A stretch of DNA of 34,782 nt from positions 1 to 34,782 of the forward strand of contig JAOUPX010000020.1 of NCBI GenBank assembly GCA_029879645.1, given 5' to 3'. Below the pieces are notes generated by a model. That model was given only the letters and a program-made list of their open reading frames with translations, did not search any database and was not told where the DNA came from. The stretch comes from Nitrospinota bacterium. Its GTDB lineage: Bacteria; Nitrospinota; Nitrospinia; Nitrospinales; Nitrospinaceae. The translations under genes and the position numbers were made by a program. Below are positions 25,944 through 32,800 of the stretch, in pieces; position 1 is the stretch's first letter, and each line of letters begins with the position of its first letter.

Positions 25944-27698
25944 TTATTCGGGATCGACCGCTTTGGTATCGATCAACTCGTTCAATTCTTTGAGGAAATC
26001 CTCCACCGGCATGACCCGGGTTTCCTTGGATTTCCGCTTCCTCACCGCCACGGTTTTGGCCTGGACTTCCTGATCGCCCAATACCAGCATGTAGGGGATT
26101 TTATTGAGTTGCGCTTCCCTTATCTTGAACCCAATCTTTTCGTTTCGCAAGTCTTTTTCAACGCGAATACCCTGCTCCTCAAGCCCCGCAGCCACTTCCT
26201 CGGCGTAGGGGGCCTGGCTGTCGGTAATGGGAAGCAGGATCACCTGAACCGGCGCCAGCCATACCGGAAATGCCCCGGCATAATGCTCGATCAGACAGCC
26301 GAAAAACCGCTCCAGAGAGCCCATAAGAGCCCGATGGATCATAATGGGCCGGTGCTTGTGGCCGTCTTCGCCGATATAGCTCATCTCGAACCGCTCGGGC
26401 AGGTTGAAATCGACCTGGATGGTGGACACCTGCCAGTAACGGTTGAGACTGTCCTTGATCTTGATATCGATTTTCGGGCCGTAAAACACGCCTTCGCCGG
26501 GATCTTCCTCGTAGGGCAGTTCCGCCCGCTTGAGTGCCGCTTCCAGGGCCGAGGTGGCGGTTTGCCAGTCCCCGTCGGAACCCACGGATTTTTCCGGCCG
26601 GGTACTCAGATACACCTTGTATTCCCAGAAACCGAACGACCGCAGGATGAACAGCACGAATTTGAGGACGGTGGCCACTTCGTCTTCCAACTGGTCCTGA
26701 CGGCAGAACAAATGAGCGTCGTCCTGCGTAAATCCGCGCACGCGTAACAGGCCATGCATAACGCCCGACCGCTCGTAACGGTACACCGTGCCCAGTTCCG
26801 CCCAGCGCAGGGGCAGGTCGCGGTAACTCCTCAAACCGGTTTTGTAAATCTGAATATGGAAAGGGCAGTTCATGGGCTTCATGACGTACTCTTTGCCCTC
26901 GATATCCATCGGCGAGAAAATATTCTCTTTGTAGAATTCCATGTGCCCGCTGATTTTCCAGAGATCGGTCTTGGCGGCGTGCGGCGTATAAACCAGTTCG
27001 TAGCCGTTGTTGTAATGCTCCTTCTTCCAGAACTCCTCCATCAGGTAGCGGATGCGCGCGCCCTTGGGATGCCACAAAATCAATCCCGGACCGACCTCTT
27101 CCGACGTGGAATACAGGTCCAGTTCTTTGCCGAGTTTCCGGTGATCGCGCTTCTTGGCTTCTTCCAGGCGGTTGAGGTACGCCTTCAATTCTTTTTTATC
27201 GTGCCAGGCCGTGCCGTAAATACGCTGGAGCACCGGGTTGCGCTCGTCGCCGCGCCAGTAGGCGGCGGAGGCGTGAAGCAGTTTGAACACCTTGAGGTCT
27301 TTCGTGTTCTCGACATGCGGACCGCGGCACAGATCCGTAAACTCTCCCTGCGTGTAGGCGGAAACGATCTCGCCTTCCGCGAAATCTTCAATGATCTCCA
27401 CCTTGAAATTTTCACCCATCGCGCCGAACATGGTCTTCGCCGCTTCGGGCGAAAGCTCTACGCGCTGGATTTCCAGTCCCTCTTTGGCGATCTGGTGCAT
27501 CCGGTGCTCGATCTGTTCGAGATCTTCCGGCTTGAACGGATCTTCTCGATAGAAATCGTAGAAGAACCCGTCCTCGATCACCGGACCAATGGTGATCTTC
27601 GTATCCGGATACAGTTGCTTCACCGCCTGCGCCATCAGATGCGCGGTGCTGTGACGCAGGGTTTCAAGATCGTATTGTTTTTGATTCGGATTGCTCAT
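25944..27698 (-). CDS. thrS: Threonyl-tRNA synthetase without TGS domain
   Basis: This class II synthetase charges tRNA-Thr. The ATG at 27698 has AGGTG 8 bases upstream and gives 584 residues. A longer frame to 27911 runs through the tRNA-Val gene and is spurious. The protein begins directly with the editing domain (HSTAHLMAQAV, later CRGPHV). The catalytic core follows, with MKPMNCPFHIQIYKTGLRSY, RYERSGVMHGLLRVRGFTQD and DFNLPERFEMSYIGEDG. The anticodon-binding domain closes it (VWLAPVQVILLPITDSQAPY). E. coli ThrRS (642 residues) has an N-terminal TGS domain of about 60 residues that is absent here. Confidence 0.97.
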   Translation of the reverse strand: MSNPNQKQYDLETLRHSTAHLMAQAVKQLYPDTKITIGPVIEDGFFYDFYREDPFKPEDLEQIEHRMHQIAKEGLEIQRVELSPEAAKTMFGAMGENFKVEIIEDFAEGEIVSAYTQGEFTDLCRGPHVENTKDLKVFKLLHASAAYWRGDERNPVLQRIYGTAWHDKKELKAYLNRLEEAKKRDHRKLGKELDLYSTSEEVGPGLILWHPKGARIRYLMEEFWKKEHYNNGYELVYTPHAAKTDLWKISGHMEFYKENIFSPMDIEGKEYVMKPMNCPFHIQIYKTGLRSYRDLPLRWAELGTVYRYERSGVMHGLLRVRGFTQDDAHLFCRQDQLEDEVATVLKFVLFILRSFGFWEYKVYLSTRPEKSVGSDGDWQTATSALEAALKRAELPYEEDPGEGVFYGPKIDIKIKDSLNRYWQVSTIQVDFNLPERFEMSYIGEDGHKHRPIMIHRALMGSLERFFGCLIEHYAGAFPVWLAPVQVILLPITDSQAPYAEEVAAGLEEQGIRVEKDLRNEKIGFKIREAQLNKIPYMLVLGDQEVQAKTVAVRKRKSKETRVMPVEDFLKELNELIDTKAVDPE

Positions 27699-27869
27699 TA
27701 AACAAACACCTGTAAACCTGATCCGGTCAGGTGGCCTTTTTAACAGTGTAATGGATTTGGGATTGATCCGTGAGTGTACTTTGGCGGAACAGGAATCCCG
27801 CCCGAAAAATGTACACTCCGCCAGAATCGAAACATTCAGGAGTGGATCGGATAACCCGCTGGAAAACCA

Positions 27870-27941
27870 TAGGCGCGGGCGGTTTCGAACCGCCGACCCC
27901 TTGCATGTCAAGCAAGTACTCTACCCCTGAGCTACGCGCCT
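27870..27941 (-). tRNA. tRNA-Val (anticodon GAC)
   Basis: Read on the minus strand, the acceptor AGGCGCG pairs with CGCGCCT, the D arm is GCTC-AGGGGTA-GAGT, and the anticodon stem CTTGC/GCAAG encloses loop TTGACAT with anticodon GAC. The T arm is GGCGG-TTCGAAA-CCGCC. The discriminator is A, and CCA is not encoded. It lies 171 bp upstream of thrS in the same direction and could share its transcript. Confidence 0.95.
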
Positions 27942-28314
27942 GTTAATCCAAAATTCCGATGCGGATGAAACGACATTCTAAGACCTGCTGTCATTTTGTC
28001 AAGGCCGAATTCTATCGGACAAAATCCTCAAAAACCCTTGAAAAACAGCATGTTGAACTATTTACGCTCAAAAGTCAACTGGAACCGCGTCTGTCGATCA
28101 AAAGAGGGAGCGGATGCATGAAAACGGGCACTTTCTGCATTGCGCCGACTCCCCGCCGCCGGTCCTCCCATCGACTCTTCAGCATGAATCTCATTGTTTT
28201 TAGCCGGGTTACAATTATTTTCAGATTCCCTGTCAACCGATTCCCCTCCCGCGCGTTGTACTGGATAACGGCTGCGAATCCGTTAAACTATTTTAAATAT
28301 AAAGGAGAGGTATC
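27942..28314. other. Gap between tRNA-Val and secreted repeat protein
   Basis: This 373-bp divergent intergenic region must hold promoters for tRNA-Val/thrS (minus) and the repeat protein (plus). An open plus frame (27959-28321) has no protein-like character. An inverted repeat TAACGG (28266-28271) / CCGTTA (28280-28285) lies 30 bp before the start codon and could be an operator. A good AAGGAGAGG ribosome-binding site precedes 28315. Confidence 0.45.
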
Positions 28315-28722
28315 ATGTTGAAGAAAACGATATTGGGAGCATTCAGTCTGTTGATCGCCATCCCCGCCACCACCGCCCTGGCCGACGGTCCCGGCCAGAG
28401 AATCGAAAACCGCCTGGATCACCGGGGTGACGTCATTAACCAGCGCCTGGATCAACGCGGCGCGAATATCAATGACCGGCTGGATCAACGCGGATCCAAC
28501 ATCAACGATCGGCTCGACCAGCGGTCCCAGCAGGCTTGGGAGAATGGCAAACCGAGACTGGCCAAACGTCTCGACCGCAAAGGGGACCGGATTGAACGGC
28601 GCCTGGACCGCAAAGGTAATCGCATCGAACGCAGGCTCGACCGCAAAGGCGACCGCATCGACCGGCGCCTCGACCGCAAGGGCAAACGTATTCATCACAG
28701 AATGCACCACCGCGGACATTAA
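28315..28722 (+). CDS. Secreted hendecad (11-residue) repeat protein
   Basis: This 135-residue protein has a signal peptide (residues 1-23, LKKTILGAFSLLIAIPATTALA). The rest is built on an 11-residue repeat of the form xxRLDxxGxxI. Four early copies are Gln/Asn-rich (NDRLDQRGSNI). After a short break (QQAWENGKPRLA) come four strongly basic ones (RRLDRKGDRIE), ending in a His-rich tail. An 11-residue period suits a right-handed or straight coiled coil, with alternating Arg/Asp for salt bridges. I do not recognise a family. It has AAGGAGAGG before the start and its own terminator after, so it is probably a single-gene transcript. Confidence 0.88.
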   Translation: MLKKTILGAFSLLIAIPATTALADGPGQRIENRLDHRGDVINQRLDQRGANINDRLDQRGSNINDRLDQRSQQAWENGKPRLAKRLDRKGDRIERRLDRKGNRIERRLDRKGDRIDRRLDRKGKRIHHRMHHRGH

Positions 28723-28734
28723 GCGGGTTAAAAT

Positions 28735-28772
28735 TCCGGCGGGGGGAGGGTTACCCCTCTGCCGGATTTTTT
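28735..28772 (+). terminator. Terminator after the repeat protein
   Basis: TCCGGC (28735-28740) pairs with GCCGGA (28761-28766), with inner G-rich/C-rich pairing, followed by TTTTTT. It separates the repeat-protein transcript from the sigma-factor module. Confidence 0.85.
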
Positions 28773-28797
28773 ATGTTGAATCTTTTTCAGGAAATGA

Positions 28798-29349
28798 ATG
28801 CGGATGGACCGCCCGGCAATGGACGACTTTCTGGCTACGGTAGAGCGCAAGGCTTTCCGCATGGCCGAGTTCGCCACCCGCAATTCCGATGAGGCATTGG
28901 ACATCGTGCAGGACGCCATGATACGTTTGGTTAAGAACTATGCCGCCAAACCGGAAACGGAATGGCAACCGCTGTTCTACCGGATTCTGCAGAACGGCAT
29001 CCGCGACTGGGCACGTAAAAAAAAGGTGCGCGACCGTTGGGACGGCTTGCGAAACTTATGGCGTGGCGGCAGTGAGGAAAATCGGGAAGACCCGATTCAA
29101 ACCCTGGCCGATCCGCACGGGAAACATCCCGGCGAGCAGGCGGCGCTCAAGGATTCATCCGCCGCGCTGGATACGGCCCTGAAGACCCTGCCCCTGCGGC
29201 AACAGCAGGCGTTTCTCCTGCGCGCCTGGGAAGAAATGAGCGTTGCGGAAACCGCGCAGGCCATGAACTGTTCGGAGGGTTCGGTGAAAACGCATTACTC
29301 CCGCGCCTTGCAGACTCTGCGCGACCTATTGGAAGATCATTGGCCATGA
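28798..29349 (+). CDS. ECF-type RNA polymerase sigma factor
   Basis: This 183-residue group 4 sigma factor redirects RNA polymerase to special promoters. Region 2 is at about 10-75 (AFRMAEFATRNSDEALDIVQ, then DAMIRLVKNY and FYRILQNGIRDWARKKK). Region 4 is at about 125-180 (LPLRQQQAFLLRAWEEMSVA, then CSEGSVKTHYSRALQTLR). AGGA lies just before ATG. The stop overlaps the next start (ATGA). The following genes (a TM protein, a small secreted protein and a DUF3106-like protein) reproduce a module known from Proteobacteria, where the second gene is thought to be the anti-sigma. Confidence 0.93.
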   Translation: MRMDRPAMDDFLATVERKAFRMAEFATRNSDEALDIVQDAMIRLVKNYAAKPETEWQPLFYRILQNGIRDWARKKKVRDRWDGLRNLWRGGSEENREDPIQTLADPHGKHPGEQAALKDSSAALDTALKTLPLRQQQAFLLRAWEEMSVAETAQAMNCSEGSVKTHYSRALQTLRDLLEDHWP

Positions 29350-29708
29350 ACGATCAGGAAAAAGAAAAACAATTTATCGACAACGTCAAAAAGGCGTTGG
29401 ACCTCGATGCGCAGAAACTCGACGCGGGCACGCAATCGAAACTCAACCGCATCCGCCAGAAAGCGCTGGACGCGGGCGAACGAAAGAGTTTCGACATTCG
29501 GCGATGGTTCACTCTGCCGGTAGCGGGCTGGGCGGCCACCGCCTGTCTGATTGTGCTGGGACTGACTCTATATATGAAACCCTCCAATGGAACGCTCCCG
29601 CCGCTGGAAGACATCGACCTGCTGGCCGCGGAAGACAATCTGGAATTTTACGACAGCCTCGAGTTCTACGCCTGGCTGGCCGAGGAAGAAGTCGATGCCG
29701 CCGGGTAA
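29346..29708 (+). CDS. Single-pass membrane protein, DUF3619-like putative anti-sigma factor
   Basis: This is 120 residues from the ATG at 29346, overlapping the sigma stop by 4 bases. A charged cytoplasmic N-terminus (KKALDLDAQKLDAGTQSKLN) precedes one membrane helix at about 57-77 (LPVAGWAATACLIVLGLTLY). The C-terminus is acidic and aromatic (EDNLEFYDSLEFYAWLAEEE). The layout fits DUF3619-type proteins encoded directly after ECF sigma genes, and also fits an anti-sigma factor. That role is inferred from context, since no zinc anti-sigma motif is present. Confidence 0.8.
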   Translation: MNDQEKEKQFIDNVKKALDLDAQKLDAGTQSKLNRIRQKALDAGERKSFDIRRWFTLPVAGWAATACLIVLGLTLYMKPSNGTLPPLEDIDLLAAEDNLEFYDSLEFYAWLAEEEVDAAG

Positions 29709-29943
29709 GGCGACACTGTGGGGCGCGATCTTCCTGCTGGGATGGTTAAGCGGTCCGGCCCTCGCGCAGGAACAGGGCATTGACCCTGCCGGACAGGAGG
29801 ATATGGAAATGCCTTCCCTGGAACTGCTGGAGTTTCTGGGAAACTGGGAAACGGACGACGGCGAATGGATCGATCCGGAAGAAATGGAGCAAATCGCTCT
29901 GGGCGATGAGGAAAAGACGAATGGCGATGCAACACACAAATAA
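29695..29943 (+). CDS. Small secreted acidic protein of the sigma module
   Basis: This 82-residue protein starts at ATG 29695, 14 bp inside the preceding gene, with GAGGAAG upstream. The signal peptide is LWGAIFLLGWLSGPALA. The mature part is strongly acidic and carries SLELLEFLGNWETDDGEWID, a segment I associate with short proteins accompanying such sigma modules. It overlaps the next gene by 23 bp. Its function is unknown. Extreme acidity opposite the very basic DUF3106-like neighbour suggests they could bind each other, which is inference only. Confidence 0.75.
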   Translation: MPPGKATLWGAIFLLGWLSGPALAQEQGIDPAGQEDMEMPSLELLEFLGNWETDDGEWIDPEEMEQIALGDEEKTNGDATHK

Positions 29944-30463
29944 ACTGGCGGCCCTGTTGGGATTTTTTATATGCCTGATGATTGTATCCCCGGCGGGTTG
30001 GGCCCAGCAGTCCGGAGTGCCGTGGGACCGGTTGAGCCCCGACGAACAAAAGGTGTTGCAACCGTTTGCCGACCGTTGGAATCAACTGCCGCCGGACAAA
30101 CAGGCGCACCTGCAAAAAGGTGCGAACCGCTGGCGCAACCTCACCCCAGACCAGCGCCGCAACATGAAACAAAGGATGAAAACCTGGCAACAGATGACAC
30201 CGGATCAGCGCCAGCGGGTCCGGAGAAAGTTCGAACACTTCAGCAAACTGCCGCCTGAAGAACGCAAACAACTGCGCCGCTCCCGCCAATGGTTCAACAA
30301 CCTGCCGCCGGAAAAAAAACAGCGACTGCAAAAACGCTGGCGCAATATGCCGCCTGAACAACGCAAACAATTCCTGAAACGCCAGCACCCCAGGCAGTCC
30401 ATGCAACGCAAACATCGCAACATGACACACCAGCCACCGCGACAACAAAGCCGCCACCGGTAA
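29921..30463 (+). CDS. Secreted DUF3106-like basic repeat protein
   Basis: This is about 180 residues from ATG 29921 (GAGGA 8 bases upstream; ATG 29906 or 29927 are alternatives). The signal peptide is KLAALLGFFICLMIVSPAGWA. The mature protein is a series of W/L-x-LP/TPDQR units, such as NQLPPDKQ, RNLTPDQRR, QQMTPDQRQ, SKLPPEERK, NNLPPEKKQ and RNMPPEQRK, which is the pattern of DUF3106. It is very basic (Arg/Lys/Gln) and ends in a His/Arg-rich tail. DUF3106 genes commonly follow ECF sigma/DUF3619 pairs, and the role is probably envelope stress related. Confidence 0.85.
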   Translation: MAMQHTNKLAALLGFFICLMIVSPAGWAQQSGVPWDRLSPDEQKVLQPFADRWNQLPPDKQAHLQKGANRWRNLTPDQRRNMKQRMKTWQQMTPDQRQRVRRKFEHFSKLPPEERKQLRRSRQWFNNLPPEKKQRLQKRWRNMPPEQRKQFLKRQHPRQSMQRKHRNMTHQPPRQQSRHR

Positions 30464-30500
30464 AATCCGGCAACGGCAACCGCCGCCCCTCATGATTAAG

Positions 30501-30693
30501 AGACCTTTGCATAATTAATATTAATGAGGTCAGGATTCTTCCCCTCCTTACGAAGGAGGGGATACAGGGGAGGTTATGGTGCCCCTTTCCTTGCATTAAA
30601 AGGTTTTTGCCTTGTTACGAAACCCGCACCCCACCTGTATCCTCCCCTCAGCAAGGGGAGGAATATTGAAAGGCGGTTGTTATACAAAGGTCT
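30501..30693. mobile_element. 193-bp MITE-like element with AGACCTTTGYATAA ends
   Basis: Terminal inverted repeats are AGACCTTTGCATAA (30501-30514) and, on the opposite strand, AGACCTTTGTATAA (30693-30680). Internal inverted arms carry CCCCTCCTTACGAAGGAGGG (30541-30560) and, in inverse orientation, CCTCCCCTCAGCAAGGGGAG (30641-30660). There is no ORF of note. A partial relative lies at 32655-32708 and a TIR relative at 24403-24579. The ends recall TIRs of some IS5-type elements from memory, which is unverified. Confidence 0.7.
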
Positions 30694-30733
30694 ACATGAT
30701 GAATGCAGTTGTGCCCTGCCTGCGGGGAGCCGG

Positions 30734-31708
30734 TTAATTTTCTTTTTCTTTTATCTTGAGGGCAATGGGAAAATGATCGCTGAACCCCTCATCATCGAAA
30801 CCGGATTTAGAGGGCCGTCCGAAACGCCGTGGTACCTTAAACTTTCCTTTCACCATATCGTCGAACTGGATCACTGTCACGGACTGGTCGACCACCGAGA
30901 ACGCTCCGCTTTTGGCCAGAAACCCTTTCGACACCAAAAACTGATCCAGCATGCTGGGAAAATTATTATGATAATAAGAGGGCGTATCCATCAGCGGCCA
31001 CATCAAATTCAGCAGACGGGGAGCCACAGTGGAACTCGATACCTTCTTCCGACTTCGGGTACTCAAGGCGTAGTCGGTCATGGAGCGGTGGAACGGTTCG
31101 TCGTTAAAATCTCCCATTACCAGAATCGGTACATCTCGTCCCTTGTTTTCATGAATGCGTAAATTCCAATAAGCCAGCGTTTCCCCTGCGACAATGCGGT
31201 AGGGCTCGGTTTCATATTGGCCGCTCATTCGAGACGGCCAGTGATTGCCCACCACTATCAAGTCGTTGTTGCCGGATTTGGTCAGGAAGTTGACCTGAAA
31301 CAGATCGCGGGTGGAGGAACGTTTGATCACCTCATGGGAAAAGATTTTATCGGTTTTGAATTTCCTGCCGTCATAAATAAAAGCGATGTCGATGCCCCGC
31401 ATGTCCTTTGTATTCTGGTGCGCGACTTTATAATCCCGCGCCGGCACATTGAGCGTCAGGATCAGCTGGTCCAGCACCCTTTGGTTTTCAATTTCGCAGA
31501 CTCCCAGAATATCGGGCCCCAGGCCATCATTCATTCTTTCAATCACAGACGCCAGTTGTTTCAGTTTTTTGTTCAAAACTGCTTGCGTCCATCCTTTGAG
31601 CTCACTCTTCAGAGATTTCTGTAAATGCTCGGGACGGTCCGGGCCACCGGTATTGGCAACATCGAACAAGTTCTCAACATTCCACCAGGCAATATAGTAA
31701 GTCGGCAT
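30734..31708 (-). CDS. Endonuclease/exonuclease/phosphatase (EEP) family protein
   Basis: This 324-residue metal-dependent phosphohydrolase has the DNase I-like fold. The family motifs are in order: IAWWNVENLFD near the N-terminus, DILGVCEIENQRVLD (metal-binding Glu), RGIDIAFIYD, VVGNHWPSRMSG (catalytic His), VMGDFNDEP (Asp/Asn) and FSDHFPIAL (final Asp-His). No signal peptide is visible, so it should be cytoplasmic. GAGGAGG lies about 8 bases before ATG. The substrate (nucleic acid, phospholipid or sugar phosphate) cannot be told. It lies next to the tRNA-Asn element but outside its repeats. Confidence 0.92.
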   Translation of the reverse strand: MPTYYIAWWNVENLFDVANTGGPDRPEHLQKSLKSELKGWTQAVLNKKLKQLASVIERMNDGLGPDILGVCEIENQRVLDQLILTLNVPARDYKVAHQNTKDMRGIDIAFIYDGRKFKTDKIFSHEVIKRSSTRDLFQVNFLTKSGNNDLIVVGNHWPSRMSGQYETEPYRIVAGETLAYWNLRIHENKGRDVPILVMGDFNDEPFHRSMTDYALSTRSRKKVSSSTVAPRLLNLMWPLMDTPSYYHNNFPSMLDQFLVSKGFLAKSGAFSVVDQSVTVIQFDDMVKGKFKVPRRFGRPSKSGFDDEGFSDHFPIALKIKEKEN

Positions 31709-31864
31709 TTTCGATCCCTCCTCTTATAGGCTTGCAGGATATAAATTTACCATACCGAACTCTGAAATATAAACCCAAAACTTCCGCGCTTTTCAAAGCT
31801 CAATCTAATTAGGGTGTAAGATTTTGCGGATGCCGCAGGATAAGGATGGGCCCCTGAAGACCCA

Positions 31865-31920
31865 AAAAAAACCCGCCTCCCTTTTGGGGATGGCGGGTTT
31901 TATATTCTGGCTCCGGAGAC
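31865..31920. repeat. 56-bp perfect direct repeat, distal copy (attachment-site-like)
   Basis: This copy is identical to 32745-32800 and 880 bp away from it. Read on the minus strand it contains the last 13 bases of tRNA-Asn, including the encoded CCA, and the hairpin terminator that follows the tRNA. The rest of the tRNA is absent here. This is the arrangement left by integration at a tRNA 3' end. Confidence 0.95.
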
Positions 31921-31960
31921 CAACCGCGTACTGCGAAATACCTGTAATTTTCCCTGACAT

Positions 31961-31996
31961 TTGACTAATGTATATGGGTATCATATACTTATTTTA
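31961..31996 (+). promoter_or_regulatory. brnT promoter with overlapping palindromic operator
   Basis: -35 TTGACT (31961-31966), a 17-bp spacer and -10 TATACT (31984-31989) form a near-consensus sigma-70 promoter. A perfect palindrome GTATATG-GGTAT-CATATAC (31970-31988) covers the spacer and most of the -10, ideal for repression by the BrnA antitoxin. The brnT ATG (31996) is 7 bases after the -10, where transcription should begin, so the mRNA is predicted to be leaderless. Confidence 0.85.
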
Positions 31997-32313
31997 TGGA
32001 TACCCATGACCTCTTGCGGAAATGTACCGGGTTTGAGTGGGACGAGCACAACACTGATAAAAACTGGCAAAAGCATCAAGTAACTTCATCCGAGTGCGAG
32101 GAGGTATTCTTCAACCGGCCTCTGGCGGTTGCGGATGATGTCAGACATTCTGAGAAGGAAAATCGTTTTTATGCTCTGGGGAATACAAACGCCGGAAGGT
32201 TTCTTTTTGTGGTCTTTACCATCCGCAGGAGTCAGGTCCGTGTCATTTCGGCAAGGGACATGAACCGGAAAGAGAGAAAGGTATATCAATCCCATGAAGA
32301 AGAGAGTTCCTGA
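31996..32313 (+). CDS. brnT: BrnT-type ribonuclease toxin
   Basis: This 105-residue type II toxin cleaves RNA and is neutralised by BrnA. The family pattern is visible: FEWDEHNTDKNWQKHQVTSS, then FFNRPLAVADD, RFYALGNTNAGRFLFVVFTI, and RVISARDMNRKERKVY. There is no ribosome-binding site because the predicted transcript starts at or next to the ATG. It overlaps brnA by 20 bp, the usual toxin-first order of this family. It sits inside the repeat-bounded segment at tRNA-Asn. Confidence 0.9.
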   Translation: MDTHDLLRKCTGFEWDEHNTDKNWQKHQVTSSECEEVFFNRPLAVADDVRHSEKENRFYALGNTNAGRFLFVVFTIRRSQVRVISARDMNRKERKVYQSHEEESS

Positions 32314-32563
32314 GTTCAAAAGCGAAGACGAGGAGAGGAAGTTCTGGGCAACCCGCGACTCGACCGAGTACGTGGACTGGAAGAAGGCCAAACGGGTCGT
32401 CCTGCCCGAGCTTAAGCCCTCACTCAAGACCATATCCCTCAGGCTTCCTGAATCCATGCTTGAGGAACTCAAACTTCTGGCCCATAAGAAGGATGTTCCT
32501 TATCAGTCGCTCCTCAAGATATTCCTGTCAGAAAAAATCCGGGAAGAGTTAAAGGCGCAGTGA
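32294..32563 (+). CDS. brnA: BrnA-type antitoxin (ribbon-helix-helix)
   Basis: This 89-residue antitoxin and autorepressor has an N-terminal toxin-binding part with FWATRDSTEYVDWKKAKRVV. It is followed by a CopG-like ribbon-helix-helix segment LKTISLRLPESMLEELKLLA and then VPYQSLLKIFLSEKIREEL. It starts within the end of brnT (AAGAG upstream). The 19-bp palindrome over the brnT promoter is its likely operator. Confidence 0.9.
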   Translation: MKKRVPEFKSEDEERKFWATRDSTEYVDWKKAKRVVLPELKPSLKTISLRLPESMLEELKLLAHKKDVPYQSLLKIFLSEKIREELKAQ

Positions 32564-32654
32564 GCCTGAACAATAACCCTCCTCCTTTTAAACTGCGCCC
32601 AGAGATTACCGCCTGAGGTCAACCGACAGCATTTTTACCGTCCCTTTGGAAAGA

Positions 32655-32708
32655 AGAGCTTTATACCCGGCTTTCAATATTCCTCCCTTTGCTGAAGGAG
32701 GGGGATTA
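32655..32708. mobile_element. Fragment of the AGACCTTTG MITE family
   Basis: AGAGCTTTATACCCGG followed by CTTTCAATATTCCTCCCTTT and GCTGAAGGAGG matches, with small gaps, the inverse of the right end of the element at 30501-30693. Only one end is present, so the copy is truncated. It lies between brnA and the proximal direct repeat. Confidence 0.6.
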
Positions 32709-32744
32709 TCATAAATTCTCCCACCGGTAACCGTCCCGGGCAAT

Positions 32745-32784
32745 AAAAAAACCCGCCTCCCTTTTGGGGATGGCGGGTTTTATA
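32745..32784 (-). terminator. Terminator of tRNA-Asn
   Basis: On the minus strand ACCCGCC and GGCGGGT pair, with inner TCCCC/GGGA, followed by a T-run. The hairpin is also flanked by T on the plus side, so it may work both ways. The same sequence is duplicated at 31865-31904. Confidence 0.85.
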
Positions 32785-32800
32785 TTCTGGCTCCGGAGAC
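32745..32800. repeat. 56-bp perfect direct repeat, tRNA-proximal copy
   Basis: This is the partner of 31865-31920. On the minus strand it runs from the T-stem end and acceptor strand of tRNA-Asn through CCA into the terminator hairpin ACCCGCC...GGCGGGT with its T-run (32745-32784). Here it is joined to the complete tRNA. Confidence 0.95.

Noticed and set aside
27699-27911. N-terminal extension of thrS by 71 residues
   Set aside because: It would translate through the tRNA-Val gene and has no TGS similarity. ATG 27698 has a good ribosome-binding site.
27959-28321. 120-codon plus-strand frame upstream of the repeat protein
   Set aside because: The residue pattern is not protein-like, there is no ribosome-binding site, and it runs into the start of the real gene.
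28390-28700. CRISPR array or tandem DNA satellite suggested by regular ~33-bp repetition
   Set aside because: The 33-bp period is the coding of an 11-residue protein repeat in a continuous frame. There are no unique spacers.
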